Source: UBA11346 sp038060575 (GTDB taxonomy: Bacteria; Planctomycetota; UBA11346). From it: DNA of 64,000 bases. Each line of letters opens with the position of its first letter. Position 1 is the stretch's first letter. The position numbers and the translations under genes are program-made. A model generated the notes under the pieces. The model saw only the letters and a list, made by a program, of their open reading frames with translations. It was not told the origin of the DNA and did no database searches. Positions 60,303 through 64,000 of this stretch are shown here, piece by piece. The stretch lies in assembly GCA_964652775.1 (NCBI GenBank), contig CAZZAM010000004.1:165998-229997 (forward strand), given 5' to 3'.

Positions 60303-61838
60303 TCACGGCTTTTGATCTGGAACCGTAAGTGTCAGGTGAAATCCCTGACGATCTTGTTCGATCTTCGGCGGATGTTCTGCAATATTGGTGATGGCCGGAT
60401 AGGCCGAACGCAATCCATCTTGAAAGGCATGAATGGCGGCGTTGGTCGCCAAGCGTCCACTTTGGGCCCAGCCCACTAACTCAACCGTAACCGCGCCGGG
60501 TGCGCGACGAACCTGGTATGAACTGAGCGCCACCGGGCAATTGTCCGGGTGCTGCAGCGAGGTGACCACATTGAGGATCTCGGATGCAACACGGGCAGCG
60601 CGGTGTTCGCCATCCAACCACGAGATCCGCGCCACAGCCGTCTTCCGCTCAGTCTGCATGCGCTCAATGTCCTTCAATTGCCGTTCAGCCTGGCTGACCA
60701 GCCCCTTGTCTCCACCGAGCTTATCGACAACGGATCCCGCACTTTGCACGGCGATCTCGTTACACGTTACTGCCGCAATGATCAGTGCCACCGAAGCCGC
60801 GACACACACACGCAAGTAACCATCGGTCGCCCAAAAGCGCGCTCGCGCGCGGCGTTCGTCAGCCAGGGCATCCAAGATGAGGGTTGGAGAAGCCGCTGCG
60901 CCAATGCCAACCGCCCACGGACTGGGTAATGCGACCAGTTTATCCAACGCCTCGACCGCCAAGGACGAGGTCAGCCGGGCAAACGGATTGAACGGACGCG
61001 TTGCAATACCGGCTCGCTCGGCAATCGCCTCGGCAAAGCCATGCACCTGCGCACCAGCACCGGCCAAAGAAATAACCGTTGGCTGCCAGTCATCGACCTG
61101 CAGTTGGGCCTTGGCAAATTTCAGCGCGCCCATCAGGGCAACCGCAACTTGGCCAGCCTGACGGCGGACGAGATGTTGTAGTTCGTCAGGACTCGATGCA
61201 CGGAGTTGACCAACGAGTTTGGTCGCCTCTGTCGGAGACATGCCGCGTAATTCAGCGACTTGTGACACCAGGTTCTGCATGCCGATCGGCAGGGTACGGA
61301 TGAGTGCCAGTTCATCATTGCGGACAATGACCAGTTGGGTTGACGCACCCCCGACATCAGCAATCAGCGCGTCTCCGGTACCACCGATCCGGCGCCACGC
61401 CTGATACAGGCCAACGGCTGGATGGGTGATCGCTTCAAGCCGAGCACCGTGTACAGCAAGCGCTTGGCGCGCCTTCTGAATGAGACTCGTCTTCACGGCA
61501 AGGCCGAGAACGCGGAAATCGCCCCCACCGAATCCGGGCACCACCGTCCAATCAGCCAGTGGCGCGTCATCACCACCGCCGCCACTCAATTCAAAGCCAA
61601 CCACTTTATCGAGTCGCTCGCGCGGGCACGCCGGCTGGATAAGCATGCGTATGAGGACATCCTCATTGGCGATCAGCAGCCTGACTGCGCCCAACTTGGG
61701 TGGCAACGCACATGCCCCCAACGCCTGCAATGGCTCTACACCCGCTTCCATGGGGAATGACAACAACTGTGTGATCTGACCATCTTCAACCGTGGTCAGG
61801 CGGATCGCACTCGACGTCATCTCGATCGATGTAGTCAC
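60303..61838 (-). CDS. PilM/PilN-like type IV pilus or secretion assembly fusion
   Basis: 511 residues, GTG start. Residues about 1-330 match the actin-like PilM fold: ADVGGASTQLVIVRNDEL (phosphate loop), PIGMQNLVSQVAELRGMSPTEATKL, and ISLAGAGAQVHGFAEAIAERAGI. A membrane helix at about 340-365 (LRVCVAASVALIIAAVTCNEIAV), a coiled-coil segment (SQAERQLKDIERMQTERKTAVARI) and a PilN/PilO-like C-terminal domain follow. Fused PilM-PilN proteins align the inner-membrane platform of type IV pili or type II secretion. A tiny lipoprotein gene precedes it by 9 bases. Confidence 0.78.
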   Translation of the reverse strand: MTTSIEMTSSAIRLTTVEDGQITQLLSFPMEAGVEPLQALGACALPPKLGAVRLLIANEDVLIRMLIQPACPRERLDKVVGFELSGGGGDDAPLADWTVVPGFGGGDFRVLGLAVKTSLIQKARQALAVHGARLEAITHPAVGLYQAWRRIGGTGDALIADVGGASTQLVIVRNDELALIRTLPIGMQNLVSQVAELRGMSPTEATKLVGQLRASSPDELQHLVRRQAGQVAVALMGALKFAKAQLQVDDWQPTVISLAGAGAQVHGFAEAIAERAGIATRPFNPFARLTSSLAVEALDKLVALPSPWAVGIGAAASPTLILDALADERRARARFWATDGYLRVCVAASVALIIAAVTCNEIAVQSAGSVVDKLGGDKGLVSQAERQLKDIERMQTERKTAVARISWLDGEHRAARVASEILNVVTSLQHPDNCPVALSSYQVRRAPGAVTVELVGWAQSGRLATNAAIHAFQDGLRSAYPAITNIAEHPPKIEQDRQGFHLTLTVPDQKP

Positions 61839-61847
61839 GATCGTCTC

Positions 61848-61970
61848 TTAGGGTAGAGAGGTTGAAGTGTCAGGACCAATGTACGGATTATTCGTTTCAC
61901 GAGCAATGCAGCCGGCCGACACCAGCAGCGCGCCAATAATGAGACCGATAACAAGCCAACGCTTCGTCAT
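61848..61970 (-). CDS. small lipoprotein, 40 residues
   Basis: Open frame of 40 residues: MTKRWLVIGLIIGALL as hydrophobic core, lipobox LVSAGC at residue 21, then a polar tail of 19 residues ending in TSTSLP. ATG 61979 would add three residues. The stop is 9 bases before the GTG of the PilM-like gene, so they are likely co-transcribed. It may be a small pilus- or secretion-linked lipoprotein. It is too short to classify, but the signal and lipobox are convincing. Confidence 0.6.
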   Translation of the reverse strand: MTKRWLVIGLIIGALLVSAGCIARETNNPYIGPDTSTSLP

Positions 61971-62045
61971 GTGCGGCATGCTAATGCCCCGAGTTTATCC
62001 GCAACAGGAGTTGATCCAGTCTGAGGACCGAGCGTGCGGCTCAGT

Positions 62046-63140
62046 TCACGCATTCAGCGGCTGGTCCGCCCGGGGATAACTGCCGAGAATCTCACATACA
62101 GCCGTCGAACCAGCGAGCTCCTTGATGACGGCAGCAACCTTCTCGTCTTGGTGATGGCCGAAGAGATCAATGAAGAACATGTATTCCCAGGCCCGACGGC
62201 GACTGGGACGGCTTTCGATCTTACACAGGTTGATCGCATCGCGGTGGAAAGGCTTCAGGCAGTCAAACAAGGCGCCGGGGCGATCGGTGACCGCGAACAT
62301 GATCGACGTCTTGTCATCACCGGTCGGCTGCGTGGCCTGCTGAGCTTTTGCAACGACAACAAAGCGCGTGATGTTGTTGGGATTATCCTGGAGATCGCTG
62401 GCGATGATCGGCAGGCCCGAGGCCTTCGACGCCTCGGCAGAGGCAATCGCGGCTGCTCCTTCACCTATCTCCGCCGCAGCACGTTCAGCAGCCTTGGTGG
62501 TCGATACGACCTCGACCAACTCGACGCTAGGCATGTTGGTCGCCAACCAGCCACGGCACTGACCGAAGACGGTCGAGCGCGAGTAGATACGCTTGATGCT
62601 GGCACGCGGAGCACCAGACATCAGGTGGTGGCGGACCCGGAGATGCAATTCATTGATGATGCGTACGGATGAACCAAGAAAGGCGTCAATGGTGTCCGTG
62701 ATCGAACCATCGGTCGAGTTCTCGATCGGGACCACCCCATAGTCGGCGCGACCTTTCTCGACTTCGGAGAATACCGCAGCGATCGCATCGGCTGGAACGT
62801 ACTCAACGCTGGCGCCAAATTTCAGCCGTGCTGCGATGTGCGTAAATGCACCGTCTTGGCCAAAATGACAAATAACCAACGGACGCTCAAGCGCGAATGA
62901 CGCCGACATAACCTCGCGCCAGATTCCACGTAGCGCTGCGTCCGGCAGCGGACCCTTATTGAGCGCAGCAAGACGCTTGAAGACCTCTTGCTCACGATGT
63001 GGTACAAAGATCGGCGCACCGCTGGCCGCCTTGGTCTTGCCAACTTCACGAGCCAGTTCAGCGCGTGCGTTCAACAACTCGACGAGCCGCTCGTCAAGCG
63101 CATCGATACGCTGGCGGATAGAGGTCAGGTCATCGGGCAT
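62046..63140 (-). CDS. pheA: bifunctional chorismate mutase/prephenate dehydratase
   Basis: 364 residues from ATG 63140 (MPDDLTSIRQRIDALDERL). Chorismate mutase (AroQ type) covers about 1-85, prephenate dehydratase about 90-270 with GQDGAFTH, VVPIENSTDGSI and the NITRFVVV (TRF) motif, and an ACT domain about 280-360 with KIESRPSRR, the phenylalanine-binding ESRP element. It makes phenylpyruvate for phenylalanine, probably feedback-inhibited. The frame is open 78 codons upstream, through the hairpin cluster, and that part is not coding. Confidence 0.95.
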   Translation of the reverse strand: MPDDLTSIRQRIDALDERLVELLNARAELAREVGKTKAASGAPIFVPHREQEVFKRLAALNKGPLPDAALRGIWREVMSASFALERPLVICHFGQDGAFTHIAARLKFGASVEYVPADAIAAVFSEVEKGRADYGVVPIENSTDGSITDTIDAFLGSSVRIINELHLRVRHHLMSGAPRASIKRIYSRSTVFGQCRGWLATNMPSVELVEVVSTTKAAERAAAEIGEGAAAIASAEASKASGLPIIASDLQDNPNNITRFVVVAKAQQATQPTGDDKTSIMFAVTDRPGALFDCLKPFHRDAINLCKIESRPSRRRAWEYMFFIDLFGHHQDEKVAAVIKELAGSTAVCEILGSYPRADQPLNA

Positions 63141-63224
63141 CGTGGGAGGATCGTGCAATGCGGGTGGTGATGCAAGGGGCGTGCGATGCATTACGAGCCT
63201 CCCCGGTTCTGCAAAACCCATGTG

Positions 63225-63429
63225 TCCCGGAGCAACACGGGCGCCGGGAGATGTGCTGGCGCATACAATGGGCAAAGCCCATGCGCCACGCTGTCGCGAG
63301 CGCAGCGACGCGACAGCGAACATCGACCAAGTCCGGGGGGCGGAGCGGTATCGCCGCAGGCGATAGCAGGCCAAAGGCCTGCGTGCCGTGGAGCGCGAGC
63401 GAAGGCGAGCCGGACTGGGGATCTCCCCA
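63225..63429. repeat. cluster of perfect hairpins between greA and pheA
   Basis: In 205 bases: TCCCGG/CCGGGA (63225-63249); TGGCGCAT+GGGC/GCCC+ATGCGCCA with an ACAAT bulge (63257-63288); CGCTGTCGCG/CGCGACAGCG (63289-63318, 10 bp); TATCGCC/GGCGATA (63349-63365); GCAGGCC/GGCCTGC (63366-63382); TGGGG/CCCCA (63416-63429). CCAAGTCCGG (63327-63336) and CCGGACTGG (63410-63418) close an outer helix round the fourth and fifth. Several abut with no spacer and use AAA loops. It might be a processed RNA, a REP-like array or a terminator set. Confidence 0.5.
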
Positions 63430-63440
63430 CAAGCAAAAAG

Positions 63441-63905
63441 TCAGTAGCTAACTTTCACGATCTTGAACTTCAGCGCTCCAGCCGGGGCATCCACAGTGAC
63501 CGTGTCCCCCTCTTTTTTGCCGAGGAGCGCCTTGCCCATCGGGCTGCTGGTCAGGATTTTGTTCTCCATGACGTCGTCCTGGCCTTCACCGACCAGTTCC
63601 CAGGTTTCAACCTGCTTGGATTTGACATCGAGCAGGTCGAGCTTGGCGCTGAACGCGACGCGACTGGTGTCGATCTGACTTTCATCAACGACCACGGCAT
63701 TTGCCAAGGTGGACTTCAACTCGGTGATCCGGGCGTTGGTCATCGACATTTCTTCACGCGACGAGTGATATTCGGCATTTTCCCGCAGATCGCCCTTCTC
63801 GCGCGCATCGGCAATCGCCTTGGCGATGACCGGGACGCGTTCCAGCAGTTCGTCGAGCTGCTTTTGCAGCTTACGTTTCCCTTCAGCAGTAACGGGGATG
63901 CCCAT
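63441..63905 (-). CDS. greA: transcription elongation factor GreA
   Basis: 154 residues from ATG 63905 with a GGAAGGA ribosome site. The N-terminal coiled coil carries the acidic tip residues (REKGDLRENAEYHSSREEMS) that reach the RNA polymerase active site, and the C-terminal FKBP-like domain ends SSPMGKALLGKKEGDTVTVDAPAG. It rescues backtracked polymerase by promoting transcript cleavage. The hairpin cluster lies behind its stop. Confidence 0.96.
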   Translation of the reverse strand: MGIPVTAEGKRKLQKQLDELLERVPVIAKAIADAREKGDLRENAEYHSSREEMSMTNARITELKSTLANAVVVDESQIDTSRVAFSAKLDLLDVKSKQVETWELVGEGQDDVMENKILTSSPMGKALLGKKEGDTVTVDAPAGALKFKIVKVSY

Positions 63906-63924
63906 GCGGTATCCTTCCAACAAC

Positions 63925-63949
63925 GCGCGCAGGCCAAATGCCTGCGCGC
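63925..63949. repeat. perfect hairpin in the greA leader
   Basis: GCGCGCAGGC and GCCTGCGCGC form a 10-bp stem around CAAAT, 20-44 bases before the greA start codon. Its CAAA loop matches that of members of the hairpin cluster downstream of greA. Confidence 0.6.
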
Positions 63950-64000
63950 ACAGGTGGTTAAGGCCGACGTAGCGCATACCCCAATGGAGCATGCAGACGG

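Noticed and set aside
63141..63374. 78-codon N-terminal extension of pheA
   Set aside because: The extension runs through the hairpin cluster and reads as Arg/Pro-rich junk; ATG 63140 gives the normal AroQ start.
1..64000. CRISPR arrays, insertion sequences, prophage
   Set aside because: No regular short direct repeats, transposase, integrase, or phage structural genes were seen on either strand.

Overview
The window is a chromosomal segment, roughly mid-50s % GC by eye, of a Gram-negative, flagellated bacterium. The tail of a TonB-dependent receptor, an RND efflux pump and several predicted lipoproteins show the outer membrane. The best guess is the PVC group (Planctomycetota, Verrucomicrobiota, Lentisphaerota). 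That rests on extended bS16, a secreted protein in front of ResB/CcsA that resembles PVC proteins, a GGQ release-factor-like protein, an intergenic repeat with TTATCCAC ends, and the mix of genes. This is inference from family style, not a database result. Nearly all of the window is ordinary single-copy chromosome. I see no phage, insertion sequence, CRISPR array or rRNA.

Layout. 1-2.6 kb: receptor tail, then a minus-strand trio (methyltransferase, DUF455 ferritin-like protein, NlpC/P60 membrane protein). 2.7-9 kb: DUF47 protein plus PiT phosphate transporter, then a lipoprotein adaptor and RND pump. 9-16.7 kb: two proteins of unknown role, metF with a structured leader, hisS, a SpoIIE phosphatase with two zinc-finger-like modules coupled to a PP2C phosphatase, and an isochorismatase-family hydrolase. 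16.7-20.5 kb: flgD with a sigma-54 promoter, a phosphoesterase, a phosphohexomutase and a zinc-ribbon membrane protein. 20.7-25.1 kb (minus): clpP-clpX-PHP protein-sugar phosphate cyclase. 25.4-33 kb: HEAT-like secreted protein, PLP homeostasis protein, small beta-barrel, YwiC-like protein, hisD, release-factor-like protein, STAS, PTPS/QueD and PilZ proteins.

33-40 kb: tRNA-His and tRNA-Val, a cytochrome c maturation operon (PVC-type protein, ResB, CcsA), a STAS protein, tRNA-Ala, a large secreted protein and tRNA-Leu. 39.6-42.8 kb: an esterase-like and an unrecognised secreted protein, with a strong dyad before the esterase. 42.9-50 kb: secA, Nudix hydrolase, CheX, STAS, a REP-like inverted repeat, rpsP and an FAD-dependent dehydrogenase. 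50-57.4 kb: three unrecognised proteins (one a 1069-residue secreted Cys/His TPR-like protein) and a PAP2-ArnT fusion. 57.5-64 kb: a uronate-isomerase-like protein lacking its HxH metal motif, a divergent DnaA, a PilM/PilN-like fusion with a tiny lipoprotein, pheA and greA, the last two separated by a cluster of hairpins.

Themes. Partner-switching regulation is scattered through the window (SpoIIE phosphatase, PP2C phosphatase, three STAS proteins), next to chemotaxis/motility parts (CheX, FlgD, PilZ). Clp proteolysis is linked to a sugar phosphate cyclase. Several regulatory DNA or RNA elements are visible: the metF leader, the sigma-54 promoter, palindromic operators, and the hairpin cluster by greA. 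The items most worth checking are the metF leader RNA, the uronate isomerase variant, the DnaA with an altered Walker B motif, the zinc-finger SpoIIE phosphatase and the hairpin cluster.
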